Assembly (NCBI RefSeq): GCF_019029495.1
Contig: NZ_JAERQM010000001.1
Coordinates: forward strand, 496,001-560,000
Length of the DNA stretch: 64,000 bases
Direction of reading: 5' to 3'
From: Falsiroseomonas oleicola
GTDB taxonomy: Bacteria > Pseudomonadota > Alphaproteobacteria > Acetobacterales > Acetobacteraceae
Shown here in pieces: positions 8,047 through 16,791 of this stretch. Position 1 is the first letter of the stretch. Each line of letters opens with the position of its first letter. A model generated the notes under the pieces. The model had not been told where the DNA came from. It saw nothing but the letters and a program-made list of their open reading frames with translations, and did not search any database. The position numbers and the translations under genes are program-made.

Positions 8047-9761
8047 TCGCGGCGCTGCGCCGTGGAGGCCGGCGGGTCCGGCAATCCGTCGCGCAGTTTC
8101 GCGGTGATCTTCGCCAATTCCTCCGCCTCCGGCTCCAGCCCCATCGCCCGGCGCCACTGGAAGCGCGCCTCCTGCTGGCGGCCGGCGGCCCAATAGGCGT
8201 CGCCCAGATGGTCGTTGATGACGGAATTGCGCGGCTCCAGCTCCACCGCGCGTTCCAGCGTGCGGATGGCAGCCGGGATGTCGCCCATGCGGAACAGCGC
8301 CCAGCCGAGGCTGTCGACGATATTGCCATCCTCCGGCCGCAGCTGCACCGCGCGTTCCAGCATGGCCCGCGCCTCCGCCAGGCGGTTGCCCTGCTCCACC
8401 CAGGTGTAGGCCAAATAGTTCAGGACATAGGGCTGTTCGGGCGCGAGCTGGAGCGCGCGCTGGAAATCCGCCTCCGCCCCAGGCCAGTCACCGGAGCGTT
8501 CGCGGCTGATGCCGCGGGCGTAGAACAGCGGCCAATCGGTGGCATTCGGCGCGGCGATGCGGGCGACGGCGCCATCATAGGCGACCACCGCCTCCGGAAA
8601 GCGGCTGCGGGCACGCAGCAGGTCGCCGAGCCGGGCGAGCGGCTGCGGCGACTGCGGCAGGTCGGCGGCCAGCCCGCGCAAGGCGGCCTCGGCCTCCGGC
8701 ACCCGGTCCATGCGGTCGAACAGGGCGGCGCGGCGGAGCGCGATGATGGGTGCCAGCGGGTCGCTCGCCGGCACCGCTTCCAGCACCGTCAGCGCGGTTT
8801 CCGGGTGGCGTTCCTCGGCATAGTTTTCGGCGATCAGCAGCAGGGTCGGGCTGAAATCCGGGCGCAGCCGCAGCGACAGCCGCGCCAGGATCAGCGCCGC
8901 ATCCCCACCGCCCTGCTGGCGCAGCGCGGCGGCCAGAGCGAGGTAGGATTCGGCGATGCCCTCCACCGGCGAGGACACGGCGCGGCTTTCCATCAGCGCG
9001 CGCCGGCCGGCCGGGGTGGCGGCAGCGAGCGCGTAGTCCCCGAGCCCGCGGGCCAGGCCATCGACCAGCGCCATCGACTCCGCCTCCCGCCCGCTGCGGG
9101 CCAGGATGGCGGTGGCGAGTTGCAGCAGGCGAAGGGAGGGTTCCGGCGTTTCCGTCAGGGCTAGCCGGATGGCGCGCTCCGCCTCCCGCGGTCGGCCGGC
9201 GACATCGGCGATCAGCGCCATGTGCAGCAGGTGCAGGCCGCGCAACCGCCCGGCCTCCGCCAGCGGGCGCAGGGTGGCCAGGGCCGCATCGGTCTGGCCG
9301 CGTCCCTGCTGCACCCAGGCCAGCAGCAGCGGCTTCAGCAATTGGGAGGGACCCTGGTTCGGCAGGGCGCGGATGCGCTGCTCGGCCCGTTCCCAGCGCC
9401 CGGCGGTCGCCTCCGCCCCGACCAGCAGCAGGGCGGCGGCCTGGTTGTTGGGCAGGCGGCGGGCCAGGCGCAGGGCCTCCGGCCGCCCATCGAGCAGCGC
9501 GGCGGCGAAGGCGCGGTTCAGCAATTCCGGCTGGTTCGGTTCCCGCCGCAGCGCCTCCAGCAGCCGTTCGGCGGCGATGCGCGTATCCGTCTCGCTCTGG
9601 GCGAAGCGGCCGGCGAGGTAGTTGCCGAAGACGCCATCGGGTTCCGCCTCCGCCACCGGGGTGGCGGTGGTGGCGGGGCTGGGCGTGCCGGCCGCAGCGC
9701 AGCCGGACAGCAGCGCGGCCGCGAGGAGGAGGGCACGGCGGGGCGGGACGGACCAGATCAT
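8043..9761 (-). CDS. TPR-repeat lipoprotein
   Basis: A 572-residue tetratricopeptide protein. The first 21 residues (VPPRRALLLAAALLSGC) give a basic n-region, hydrophobic core and an LLSGC lipobox, so it is probably an outer-membrane lipoprotein facing the periplasm. At least eight TPR-like helix pairs can be followed. The clearest are near the C-terminus: PLFYARGISRERSGDWPGAEADFQRAL, the YVLNYLAYTWVEQGNRLAEARAMLERAV block, then NIVDSLGWALFRMGDIPAAIRTLERAVELEP. The conserved G-A-P spacing of TPR motifs is visible in each. It sits just upstream of ispE with a four-base overlap, a linkage common in Rhodospirillales. TPR proteins of this place and type are scaffolds for envelope assembly; no specific partner can be named. 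Confidence 0.85.
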   Translation of the reverse strand: MIWSVPPRRALLLAAALLSGCAAAGTPSPATTATPVAEAEPDGVFGNYLAGRFAQSETDTRIAAERLLEALRREPNQPELLNRAFAAALLDGRPEALRLARRLPNNQAAALLLVGAEATAGRWERAEQRIRALPNQGPSQLLKPLLLAWVQQGRGQTDAALATLRPLAEAGRLRGLHLLHMALIADVAGRPREAERAIRLALTETPEPSLRLLQLATAILARSGREAESMALVDGLARGLGDYALAAATPAGRRALMESRAVSSPVEGIAESYLALAAALRQQGGGDAALILARLSLRLRPDFSPTLLLIAENYAEERHPETALTVLEAVPASDPLAPIIALRRAALFDRMDRVPEAEAALRGLAADLPQSPQPLARLGDLLRARSRFPEAVVAYDGAVARIAAPNATDWPLFYARGISRERSGDWPGAEADFQRALQLAPEQPYVLNYLAYTWVEQGNRLAEARAMLERAVQLRPEDGNIVDSLGWALFRMGDIPAAIRTLERAVELEPRNSVINDHLGDAYWAAGRQQEARFQWRRAMGLEPEAEELAKITAKLRDGLPDPPASTAQRRD

Positions 9762-9928
9762 GGCGGAACCCTAGCAGGCAAATCCGGCGCTCCGCCAGCA
9801 GGGCTTGGCTGCGCCGCAGCATGACGCCAGCCACGCCATATGTCGAAATATTATGACCGCGCTTTCATCCATGGCCCATATTGCTGGCTGTTACACGTTC
9901 CGGCTCAATCGTCACTTGCGGGAGTAGA

Positions 9929-10558
9929 ATGCCAATGCGTCGCCCTGTCCTCGCCCTTTTCGCGCTGCTCGCGGGCTTGTTGGCCGCCGGAGCCGCCGAG
10001 GCACAGAACCGCTTCTGGCTGGTCAATGAGACCGGCCGCACGATCGAACGTGCCTATGTCTCATCCTCCCGCGTCCAGGATTGGGGGCCGGACATCCTCG
10101 GCACCTCGGTGCTGCCGTTCCGCGAGAGGGTCTGGGTGGTCCCGGCCTTCGGGGACTGCATCCTGGATATCCGGGTGACCTATCAGGGTGGCGGCGAAGC
10201 GACCCGGATGCGGGTGAATGCCTGCGGGCTGAGCCAGGTGGTCTTCGGCGGCCGCGGCAGTGCGGGCGCCGGAGCGCAGGTCTCCCCGGCGCGGCCGGCG
10301 GGGATGAATCCCTCCTTCAACTTCGTCAACGGCACCGGCATCACGATCCGGGAGTTGTATGTCTCGCTGTCCACGGATGGTGGCTGGGGGCCTGACCGGC
10401 TGGGCACGCAGGTGATGCAGCCGGGCCAGCGCATCTCGGTGCGGCTGCCGGCGGGCGTGACCTGCGCGGTGGATATGCGCGTGGTCTATATGGACGGTCG
10501 CGCCTTCGAACGGCGGCGGCAGGAAACCTGCAGCCTGAACAGCTTCGTCTGGCGCTGA
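9929..10558 (+). CDS. Secreted protein with two tandem copies of a Cys-containing beta-rich domain
   Basis: A 209-residue product started at the ATG at 9929, which has a GGGAG site six bases upstream; an earlier start at 9881 in the same frame lacks both that site and a clean signal peptide. Residues 1-27 are a signal peptide ending AAEA. The mature protein is two copies of one domain of about 80 residues. Copy 1 (about 28-110) has FWLVNETGRTIERAYVSSS, DWGPDILGTSVLP and CILDIRVTYQGG. Copy 2 (about 128-209) has FNFVNGTGITIRELYVSLS, GWGPDRLGTQVMQP and CAVDMRVVYMDG. Each ends with a second cysteine, so one disulfide per copy is likely. Single-domain relatives are common in alphaproteobacteria under names such as Tat pathway signal protein, with no known function. 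It is transcribed divergently from the TPR lipoprotein gene. Confidence 0.8.
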   Translation: MPMRRPVLALFALLAGLLAAGAAEAQNRFWLVNETGRTIERAYVSSSRVQDWGPDILGTSVLPFRERVWVVPAFGDCILDIRVTYQGGGEATRMRVNACGLSQVVFGGRGSAGAGAQVSPARPAGMNPSFNFVNGTGITIRELYVSLSTDGGWGPDRLGTQVMQPGQRISVRLPAGVTCAVDMRVVYMDGRAFERRRQETCSLNSFVWR

Positions 10559-10559
10559 T

Positions 10560-10850
10560 TCATACCCAGCCGAGCAGCAGCCACAGCGCCGCGCCACCGG
10601 CCCAGAGGCCCATGGTGGCGCGCTCGCTGGCCCCCAGCCGCTCCGCGATCGCGGCGGGGATGGCGGCGCTGAGCAGGGTGGCGGTCGCCACGATCAGGCT
10701 GGCGCCATAATAGACCAGCTCATGCACCGGGGTGACCACCTGCGGATACCACAGCGGCCACAGGCCGAAGACCAGCCCGGTGGCGGGGCTGGTCATGCCG
10801 GTCAGCAGGCTGGCCGAGATGGCGAAAAGAAACAGGGTCTGCGGGGTCAT
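10560..10850 (-). CDS. Small integral membrane protein, unknown
   Basis: A 96-residue product from the ATG at 10850 (MTPQTLFLFAISASLLTG). The frame extends to 10994, but the upstream part is arginine/proline/tryptophan shadow sequence. Three hydrophobic segments are visible at about 4-25, 38-60 and 76-96, so it is an inner-membrane protein with little outside the bilayer. I do not recognise a family. It begins ten bases after the stop of the preceding small membrane-protein gene and ends two bases before the convergent duplicated-domain gene, so it is the last gene of the symporter operon. Confidence 0.6.
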   Translation of the reverse strand: MTPQTLFLFAISASLLTGMTSPATGLVFGLWPLWYPQVVTPVHELVYYGASLIVATATLLSAAIPAAIAERLGASERATMGLWAGGAALWLLLGWV

Positions 10851-10860
10851 GCGCGCGCCC

Positions 10861-11193
10861 TCATCCCGCCGCCGGGGCCGCCGCCGGGGCCAGCGAGGGG
10901 GCCATCCCGGCGGTCCACATGGCGATGCCGAAGGCCATGCGGAAGGTGAAGACCCAGAAGGCGGCCACCAGCGGCAGGAAGACCGGCGCCACATAGCGCG
11001 GCACCAGCAGCGCCGCCCCGCGCACCGCCCAATCCGTCAGCCGCCGGAACCAGCGCCAGATATACAGGGGACTGTCGGGCGGGACGAAGAACTGCATGGT
11101 GAAGCGGCCAATCAGTGTCCAGCCCACCACGGCGAGGCCATAGGTCACCAGCCAGAAGGGCAGATGGCCCAGGATGAAATGCGGTTGGTCCAT
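10861..11193 (-). CDS. Small membrane protein, YggT-like
   Basis: A 110-residue product from the ATG at 11193 (MDQPHFILGHLPFWLVTYG). Two hydrophobic regions flank a segment PDSPLYIWRWFRRLTDWAVR followed by LVPRYVAPVFLPLVAAFWVF. This resembles the P-x-NP-...-RLTDPLLRPIR and later P-L-x-x-x-x-A-F pattern of YggT-family inner-membrane proteins, though only one such unit is present. YggT proteins have loosely defined roles in osmotic response and division-protein placement. The gene lies 88 bases after the sodium/solute symporter and ten bases before another small membrane-protein gene, on the same strand, so the three may be cotranscribed. Confidence 0.6.
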   Translation of the reverse strand: MDQPHFILGHLPFWLVTYGLAVVGWTLIGRFTMQFFVPPDSPLYIWRWFRRLTDWAVRGAALLVPRYVAPVFLPLVAAFWVFTFRMAFGIAMWTAGMAPSLAPAAAPAAG

Positions 11194-11281
11194 TTGGTCC
11201 CTGTATTCGCAACAGCGGAACATGAGTCGGGCGGGGCACCTTCCGGCACCCCGCCCGGGTTTCAGGCACGGAAGCGGCGGA

Positions 11282-13069
11282 TCAGTCCAGCACCTTCTCG
11301 CCCGCCACCATGCGCACGCCGCCGCGCGGGGTGCGGATGCTGTCGATGAAGTCCTGCATCGCCTGGGACGGCGCGGGCGTCATCAGGCTGACCACGAAGG
11401 TCGTCAGGAAGGCCGCCGGAATGCCGAACAAGCCGCAGGAAATGTTGCGGATGCCAAACCACAGCGGCATGCCGTAGTACTGCGTGCCGACCAGGTAGAA
11501 CAGGCAGACGCCATAGCCCACCACCATGCCAGCCACCGCGCCCGCGGAGGTGGTTCGCTTCCACCACACCCCCATGACCAGCGCCGGGAACAGCCCCGAT
11601 GCGGCAATGGAGAAGGCCCAGGCCACCATGGCCAGGATGCCCGCGGGCCGCGTACTGGCCACCCAGGCGGCGACGATGGCGACGACGATCAGCAGCACGC
11701 GCGCCACCACCAGCCGGCGCTTGGAATTCGCCTGCGGGTCGATCATCCGGTAGTAGATGTCGTGGCTGAGCGCATTGGCGATGGCCAGCAGCAACCCGTC
11801 CGCGGTGGACAGCGCCGCCGCCAGGCCACCGGCGGCCACCAGCCCCGCGATGACATAGGGCAGGCCGGCGATTTCCGGCGTCGCCAGCACGATGGCGTCG
11901 GCATTGATGATGAATTCGCGGAATTGCAGGATGCCGTCGGCATTCGCGTCATTGATCCGCACCAGGCCGATATTGGACCAGATGCTGACCCATTCCGGCA
12001 GGCTGGCGATCGGCGCGCCGATGACGTTGGTGAAGACTTCCAGCTTGGCGAAGGCCGCATAGGCCGGCGCGGTGAAATACAGCAGGAAGATGAAGAACAG
12101 GCTCCAGGCCACGGACTGCCGCGCATCCCGCACCGAAGGCGTGGTGAAGTAGCGCATCAGGATATGCGGCAGGGAGGCGGTGCCCAGCATCAGGCAGAAG
12201 ATCAGCCCGAAGAAGTTGATCGGGTCGGAGTTGATGAAGGGCGTGATATGCGATGGCGCGCCCGCCAGGGCCTCCTTCGTCTGGCGCAGCATCTCGATCT
12301 GCTCCAGCGCCTGGCCGTACATCAGTTGCGGCACCGGCACGCCGGTGACCTTGGCCGAAAGCAGCACCACCGGCAGCAGATAGGCGATGATGAGGATGAT
12401 GTACTGCGCCACCTGGGTCCAGGTGACCGCGCGCATGCCACCCAGCATCGAACAGACCAGGATGCCCGCAAGGCCGACGAAGACCGCCAGTTCGAAGGAA
12501 ATACCGAGGAAGCGCGAGGCGATGATGCCCGTGCCGAAGATCTGCGCCACGACATAGGTGAAGGACGCCGACATCAGCACGATCACGCCCGCCAGCCGCG
12601 CCAGGTTGCCGCCATAGCGCGCGCCCAGGAAGTCAGGCACGGTATAGGCGCCGAACTTGCGCAGATAGGGCGCGAGCAGGATGGCCACCAGCACATAGCC
12701 GCCGGTCCAGCCGAGCACGAAGGCCAGGCCGTCATAGCCCTGGATGTACAGCGTGCCGGCCATGCCGATGAAGGAGGCGGCGGACATCCAGTCCGACCCC
12801 GTCGCCATGCCGTTGTAGAGTGCCGGGACCCGCCGCCCCGCCACGTAGTATTCCGAGACCTGCGCGGTGCGCGACAGGTAGCCGATCAGCGCATAGACGC
12901 CGATGGTCAGGAAGACGAAGAGGTAGCCGATGATCCGGTTCGGAACGCCGACCTGCTCCAGCACCGCCAGCACCAGCACGAAGGCGGCGAAGCCGCCCGT
13001 GTACCAGCCGTAGATGCGCCCGAGATTGGAGAGGAAGTCGCCGGATTGCGCCTTGGGGGAGTCGGACAT
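11282..13069 (-). CDS. Sodium/solute symporter (SSS family, ActP/VC_2705-like)
   Basis: A 595-residue integral membrane protein with about 13-14 hydrophobic segments. SSS hallmarks are YYVAGRRVPALYNGMATGSDWMSAASFIG near the N-terminus, GGMRAVTWTQVAQYIILI in the middle, and GLAAALSTADGLLLAIANALSHDIY. It is closest to the acetate/pyruvate-type cation symporters that pair with a DUF4212 small subunit, and that subunit is encoded directly upstream with one base between stop and start. It probably imports a short carboxylate with sodium. A polar loop NDANADGILQFREF around residue 360 looks like a calcium-binding EF-hand loop, which is unusual for the family (inference). About 40 extra residues follow the last membrane segment. 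Confidence 0.93.
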   Translation of the reverse strand: MSDSPKAQSGDFLSNLGRIYGWYTGGFAAFVLVLAVLEQVGVPNRIIGYLFVFLTIGVYALIGYLSRTAQVSEYYVAGRRVPALYNGMATGSDWMSAASFIGMAGTLYIQGYDGLAFVLGWTGGYVLVAILLAPYLRKFGAYTVPDFLGARYGGNLARLAGVIVLMSASFTYVVAQIFGTGIIASRFLGISFELAVFVGLAGILVCSMLGGMRAVTWTQVAQYIILIIAYLLPVVLLSAKVTGVPVPQLMYGQALEQIEMLRQTKEALAGAPSHITPFINSDPINFFGLIFCLMLGTASLPHILMRYFTTPSVRDARQSVAWSLFFIFLLYFTAPAYAAFAKLEVFTNVIGAPIASLPEWVSIWSNIGLVRINDANADGILQFREFIINADAIVLATPEIAGLPYVIAGLVAAGGLAAALSTADGLLLAIANALSHDIYYRMIDPQANSKRRLVVARVLLIVVAIVAAWVASTRPAGILAMVAWAFSIAASGLFPALVMGVWWKRTTSAGAVAGMVVGYGVCLFYLVGTQYYGMPLWFGIRNISCGLFGIPAAFLTTFVVSLMTPAPSQAMQDFIDSIRTPRGGVRMVAGEKVLD

Positions 13070-13070
13070 C

Positions 13071-13376
13071 TCATTCCTCCTCCACGCCGAATTCCTCGTC
13101 GATCGCGTTCTGGCGCTTGGCGAACCAGAACAACTGAACGACGAAGATGATCAGGCTGCCCTGGGCCGCCATGTAGAAGCCCAGCGGAAAGCCGAAGATC
13201 GTGATGGTGTTCAGGCTGGTGGCGAACAGATGCACACCGAAACCCGCCACCGCCCAGATCGCCAGCATGGTCCACATCAGGCTGGAGGTGCGCCGCCAAT
13301 AGGCGTCGCCCGTTGCCCGATCCACCGCGGCCGTGTCCGGCCCACGCGGTCCCTTCACATCCCCCACGAGCGGCAT
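13071..13376 (-). CDS. DUF4212 symporter small subunit
   Basis: A 101-residue membrane protein from the ATG at 13376. The frame runs further upstream to 13484, but only the shorter form begins near a purine-rich site (GAGGGAAAG) and matches family length. Two hydrophobic segments lie at about 33-54 and 62-85, with FGFPLGFYMAAQGSLIIF and the ending FWFAKRQNAIDEEFGVEEE typical of DUF4212. These small proteins accompany SSS symporters. Here the symporter gene begins two bases after the stop codon, so translation is probably coupled. The promoter should lie in the 158-base divergent gap to 13535, but I see no clear hexamers there. Confidence 0.88.
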   Translation of the reverse strand: MPLVGDVKGPRGPDTAAVDRATGDAYWRRTSSLMWTMLAIWAVAGFGVHLFATSLNTITIFGFPLGFYMAAQGSLIIFVVQLFWFAKRQNAIDEEFGVEEE

Positions 13377-13534
13377 GCGAAACTTTCCCTCTTTCCTGGT
13401 GCCGACTTTGCGGCTTGTTCCCCACCCTCCCGGCGCGCAGGACACGATCCGGGAGTAAATCGTATGCGATCCATCGGCTAGCACGTTCCGGAATCGTCAC
13501 GCAATATCGTTGCTCATCGGGAGATCAGAACGCA

Positions 13535-14149
13535 ATGCTCTCGTGGCTCACGCGCCACTTTCAGGATGCACGAAGCAGCGATCCGGCCGGCTTCGGGGAT
13601 TTCCTGGCCCGCCAATCCGCCTTTCTGGCCCAGAAGCCGCTGGTCGATTACTGCAAGGTCAAGGCCGGACGGGGGGAAAGGGCGCTCTTCGCCGACCCGG
13701 ACTTCCAGGCCGCGCTGGCGCATTGCCGCTGGCAGACCCTGTCCGGCGCCACGCTGGATATCCTGGCGGCGGCGGAGGCCTGGCTGCGGCCGCATGCAAC
13801 AGGGGCCGAACCGATCTTGGCCACAGCCCTGGCCGCACTCGGCCGCCAGGGCCTGGCCGAGGCGCCGGCGCCTGCCGAGGAACGCCCGGGGCTGGAGGCG
13901 ACGGCGGCGGTGCTGGAGGCGCATCTGCTGGCGCTGCAACAGGACCCGCCCCTCGGCGCGGACCGGCTGCGGATGCGCTGCGAGGCGCCGCTGATGGCCA
14001 CCCTGCCGGTCCATCCGGACCAGCGAATTGGCGAGACCCCGGCGATCCGCGGCGCGCTGCGCTTCCATCTGGTGGCGGCGCAGCAGATGATGGAAAAGCG
14101 CTTCGACGCGGCCCCGCTGACCCGCAACCTGCTGGCAGCATCCCATTGA
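13535..14149 (+). CDS. Conserved-looking hypothetical protein
   Basis: A 204-residue soluble protein from the ATG at 13535, chosen because GGGAGA lies about 11 bases upstream; an earlier frame opening at 13313 overlaps the divergent DUF4212 gene. There is no signal peptide or membrane segment. It opens MLSWLTRHFQDARSSDP and has several alpha-helical, alanine/leucine-rich stretches. A central CRWQTLSGATLDILAAAEAWL segment and a basic ending with MMEKRFDAAPLTRNLL can be seen. I do not recognise a catalytic motif. It sits 92 bases before the enoyl-CoA hydratase gene on the same strand and may share its transcript; no role can be assigned from context alone. Confidence 0.65.
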   Translation: MLSWLTRHFQDARSSDPAGFGDFLARQSAFLAQKPLVDYCKVKAGRGERALFADPDFQAALAHCRWQTLSGATLDILAAAEAWLRPHATGAEPILATALAALGRQGLAEAPAPAEERPGLEATAAVLEAHLLALQQDPPLGADRLRMRCEAPLMATLPVHPDQRIGETPAIRGALRFHLVAAQQMMEKRFDAAPLTRNLLAASH

Positions 14150-14241
14150 GGCAGGCCGTGCCGATGGTTGCGCGACGCCGCATCCCCGGCGCAGGCTATA
14201 GCCAAGGCCGCCCGCGCGCGGTCGCAGGAGGATCACCCACC

Positions 14242-15045
14242 ATGCCGGACGGCACCGCCCCCCTTTTGCAGCGCCAGGACTGCGAAGGGGGCGTCACCCG
14301 CCTGACCCTGAACCGGCCGGACAGCCGCAACAGCCTGTCCTTCGCCATGCTCGGCGCGCTGCGCCATGGGCTGGAGGAGATCGCCCAGGATCCGCGCATC
14401 TGCGTGCTGGTGCTGGCCGCCGCCGGCCCGGTCTTCTGCGCCGGCCACGACCTGCGGGAGATCACCGCCCATCGCAATGACGAGGATGCCGGCCGCGCCT
14501 TCTTCGACGCCGCCATGCACCGCTGCGCGGAGGTGATGCAGGCCATCACCGCTTTGCCCCAGCCGGTGATCGCGGAGGTGCAGGGCGTGGCCACCGCCGC
14601 CGGCTGCCAGCTCGTCGCCACCTGCGACCTGGCGGTGGCCAGCGAGGCGGCGCGGTTCTGCACGCCCGGCGTCGATATCGGCCTGTTCTGCTCCACCCCC
14701 GCCGTGGCGCTGTCCCGCGCCGTGGCGGCCAAGCCGGCGATGGAGATGCTGCTGACCGGCGCCATGGTGTCAGCGGCGGAGGCCCAGCGGATCGGGCTGG
14801 TGAACCGCGTCGTGCCGGCGGCCGAATTGTCGGAGGCGACCATGGCGCTGGCGCGGCACATCGCCGATCGCAGCGCCCATGCGGTGCAACTCGGCAAGGC
14901 CGCCTTCTATCGCCAGCGCGGCCTGCCTTTGGCGGAGGCCTATGCGCATTGCGCGGCGGTGATGACGGACAACCTGATGGCGACGGATGCCGAGGAGGGT
15001 ATCGGCGCCTTCCTCGGCAAGCGGAAGCCTGTCTGGGGCCGCTGA
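14242..15045 (+). CDS. Enoyl-CoA hydratase/isomerase family protein (ECHDC3-like)
   Basis: A 267-residue crotonase-fold protein started at ATG 14242, with GGAGG ten bases upstream. Residues near 20-30 read LTLNRPDSRNSLSFAMLG. The oxyanion-hole CoA loop is VFCAGHDLREI (about 70-80), and the second loop is GVATAAGCQLVATCDLAVAS. The following PGVDIGLFCSTPAVALSRAV lacks the two glutamates used by true hydratases, a pattern of the ECHDC3-like subgroup. It may therefore not hydrate enoyl-CoA; an isomerase or acyl-CoA-binding role is possible. It precedes the acyl-CoA synthetase by 45 bases on the same strand, which supports a shared fatty-acid or carboxylate degradation transcript. Confidence 0.88.
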   Translation: MPDGTAPLLQRQDCEGGVTRLTLNRPDSRNSLSFAMLGALRHGLEEIAQDPRICVLVLAAAGPVFCAGHDLREITAHRNDEDAGRAFFDAAMHRCAEVMQAITALPQPVIAEVQGVATAAGCQLVATCDLAVASEAARFCTPGVDIGLFCSTPAVALSRAVAAKPAMEMLLTGAMVSAAEAQRIGLVNRVVPAAELSEATMALARHIADRSAHAVQLGKAAFYRQRGLPLAEAYAHCAAVMTDNLMATDAEEGIGAFLGKRKPVWGR

Positions 15046-15090
15046 CAAGAACCAGGCGCCAAGCCGCAGAGACGACCGAGGAATCCGAGA

Positions 15091-16731
15091 ATGGCTGCCA
15101 TCGATTACGACGCCCTGCCCCGCACCCCGGCCAACCACCAGCCGCTGACGCCGCTGCTGTTCCTGGAACGCGCCGCACTGACCTTCCCGGATCACCTCGC
15201 CGTGGTGCACGGCGCGACGCGCCGGAATTACCGCGACCTGCGCGCGCGCTGCGTGGCACTGGCCGATGCGCTGACGAAGCGCGGCGTGGCGCGGGGCGAT
15301 ACGGTGGCCGTGCTGCTGCCCAATACGCCCGCGATGCTGGAATGCCATTACGGCGTGCCGATGGCCGGCGCCGTGCTGAACACGCTGAACACGCGGCTCG
15401 ATGCCGGGACCATCGCCTATTGCCTCGACCATGGGGAGGCGAAGGTGCTGGTGGTGGACCGCGAATTCGTGCCGCTGGCGCGCCTGGCGCTGACGCAATG
15501 CGCGGTGAAGCCCTTGCTGGTGGAAGTCGACGACGCCGAGGCCAGCGACGCAGCGCGGGCCAACCGCCTGGACGGCGCGCTGGATTATGAGGCGCTGGTG
15601 GCGGGGGGCTCGGCGGATTTCGCCTGGACGCTGCCGGGCGATGAATGGGACGCCATCTCGCTCAACTACACCTCCGGCACCACGGGGCGGCCGAAGGGCG
15701 TGGTCTATCATCACCGCGGCGCGCAGTTGCTGGCCATCGGCAACATGCTCTCGGCCGGTATCGGCAAGCATCCGGTCTATCTCTGGACGCTGCCGATGTT
15801 CCATTGCAATGGCTGGTGCTTCCCCTGGTCGATCACCGCCCAGGCCGGCACGCATGTCTGCCTGCGCGCGGTGCGCGGCAATGCGATGTGGGCGCTGATG
15901 GCGAGCGAGGGCGTGACGCATATGTGCGGCGCGCCGATCGTCATGGCGACGCTGCTGGCCACCGCCGAGGCCGAGAAGAAGCCGCTGCCGCATCAGGTGC
16001 AATTCGTCACCGCCGGCGCGCCGCCGCCGGAGGCCGTGCTGGGCGCGATGAAGGAAGCCGGCTTTGCCGTCTGCCATGTCTACGGCCTGACCGAATGCTA
16101 CGGCCCCTCCGTGGTGAATGAGTGGAACCATGCCTGGGACGCGAAATCCGCCCAGGAGCAGGCGGCGCTGATGGCGCGCCAGGGCGTGCGCTACATCGCG
16201 CTGGAGGGTCTGACCGTGATGGACCCCGATACCATGGCGCCGATCCCCGCCGATGGCGTGACGATGGGCGAGGTGATGATGCGCGGCAACGTCGTGATGA
16301 AGGGCTATCTCAAGGACGCCGCCGCCACCGAAAAGGCCTTCGCCGGCGGCTGGTTCCACACCGGCGACCTCGCGGTGACCTATCCGGATGGCTACATCCA
16401 GCTCAAGGATCGCTCCAAGGACATCATCATCTCGGGCGGCGAAAACATCTCCTCCATCGAGGTGGAGGATGCGCTGTACAAGCACCCGGCCGTTGCCGTC
16501 GCCGCCGTGGTGGCAAGGCCCGATGCGAAATGGGGCGAGACGCCCTGCGCCTTCATCGAACTGAAGCCGGGTGCTGCGGCGACGGCGGAGGATCTGATCG
16601 GCTGGTGCAAGGACCACCTGGCCAGCTTCAAGGTGCCGCGCCATGTGGTCTTCGCGGAATTGCCGAAGACCAGCACCGGCAAGATCCAGAAGCACATCCT
16701 GCGCACGCAGGCGCGTGAAGGCACGGTATGA
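15091..16731 (+). CDS. AMP-dependent acyl-CoA synthetase
   Basis: A 546-residue ANL-superfamily adenylate-forming enzyme that activates a carboxylate with ATP and loads it on CoA. The P-loop-like YTSGTTGRPKGVVYHH is at about residue 190-205. LPMFHCNGWCFPW, VYGLTECYGP (adenine pocket), FHTGDLAVTYPDGYIQLKDRSKD (ribose aspartate and hinge) and the C-terminal lysine in STGKIQKHILR are all present, so it should be active. The LPMFHCNGW segment places it near medium-chain and methylmercaptopropionate-type ligases; the substrate is not determined. Start ATG at 15091 follows a GAGGAATCCGAGA stretch. Downstream, a hairpin at 16741-16762 lies next to the stop. Confidence 0.94.
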   Translation: MAAIDYDALPRTPANHQPLTPLLFLERAALTFPDHLAVVHGATRRNYRDLRARCVALADALTKRGVARGDTVAVLLPNTPAMLECHYGVPMAGAVLNTLNTRLDAGTIAYCLDHGEAKVLVVDREFVPLARLALTQCAVKPLLVEVDDAEASDAARANRLDGALDYEALVAGGSADFAWTLPGDEWDAISLNYTSGTTGRPKGVVYHHRGAQLLAIGNMLSAGIGKHPVYLWTLPMFHCNGWCFPWSITAQAGTHVCLRAVRGNAMWALMASEGVTHMCGAPIVMATLLATAEAEKKPLPHQVQFVTAGAPPPEAVLGAMKEAGFAVCHVYGLTECYGPSVVNEWNHAWDAKSAQEQAALMARQGVRYIALEGLTVMDPDTMAPIPADGVTMGEVMMRGNVVMKGYLKDAAATEKAFAGGWFHTGDLAVTYPDGYIQLKDRSKDIIISGGENISSIEVEDALYKHPAVAVAAVVARPDAKWGETPCAFIELKPGAAATAEDLIGWCKDHLASFKVPRHVVFAELPKTSTGKIQKHILRTQAREGTV

Positions 16732-16791
16732 TTTTTTCCCTTGCGGCGCGGCATCGCCGCAAGGCAAGCTTTCCACAGTCGTCAACAACCG

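Noticed and set aside
16741-16762. Hairpin TTGCGGCG/CGCCGCAA as terminator of the acyl-CoA synthetase gene
   Set aside because: The T run lies before the stem and not after it on the plus strand, and the minus strand has A's after it, so it is not a usual intrinsic terminator in either direction. It may still shape the following leader.
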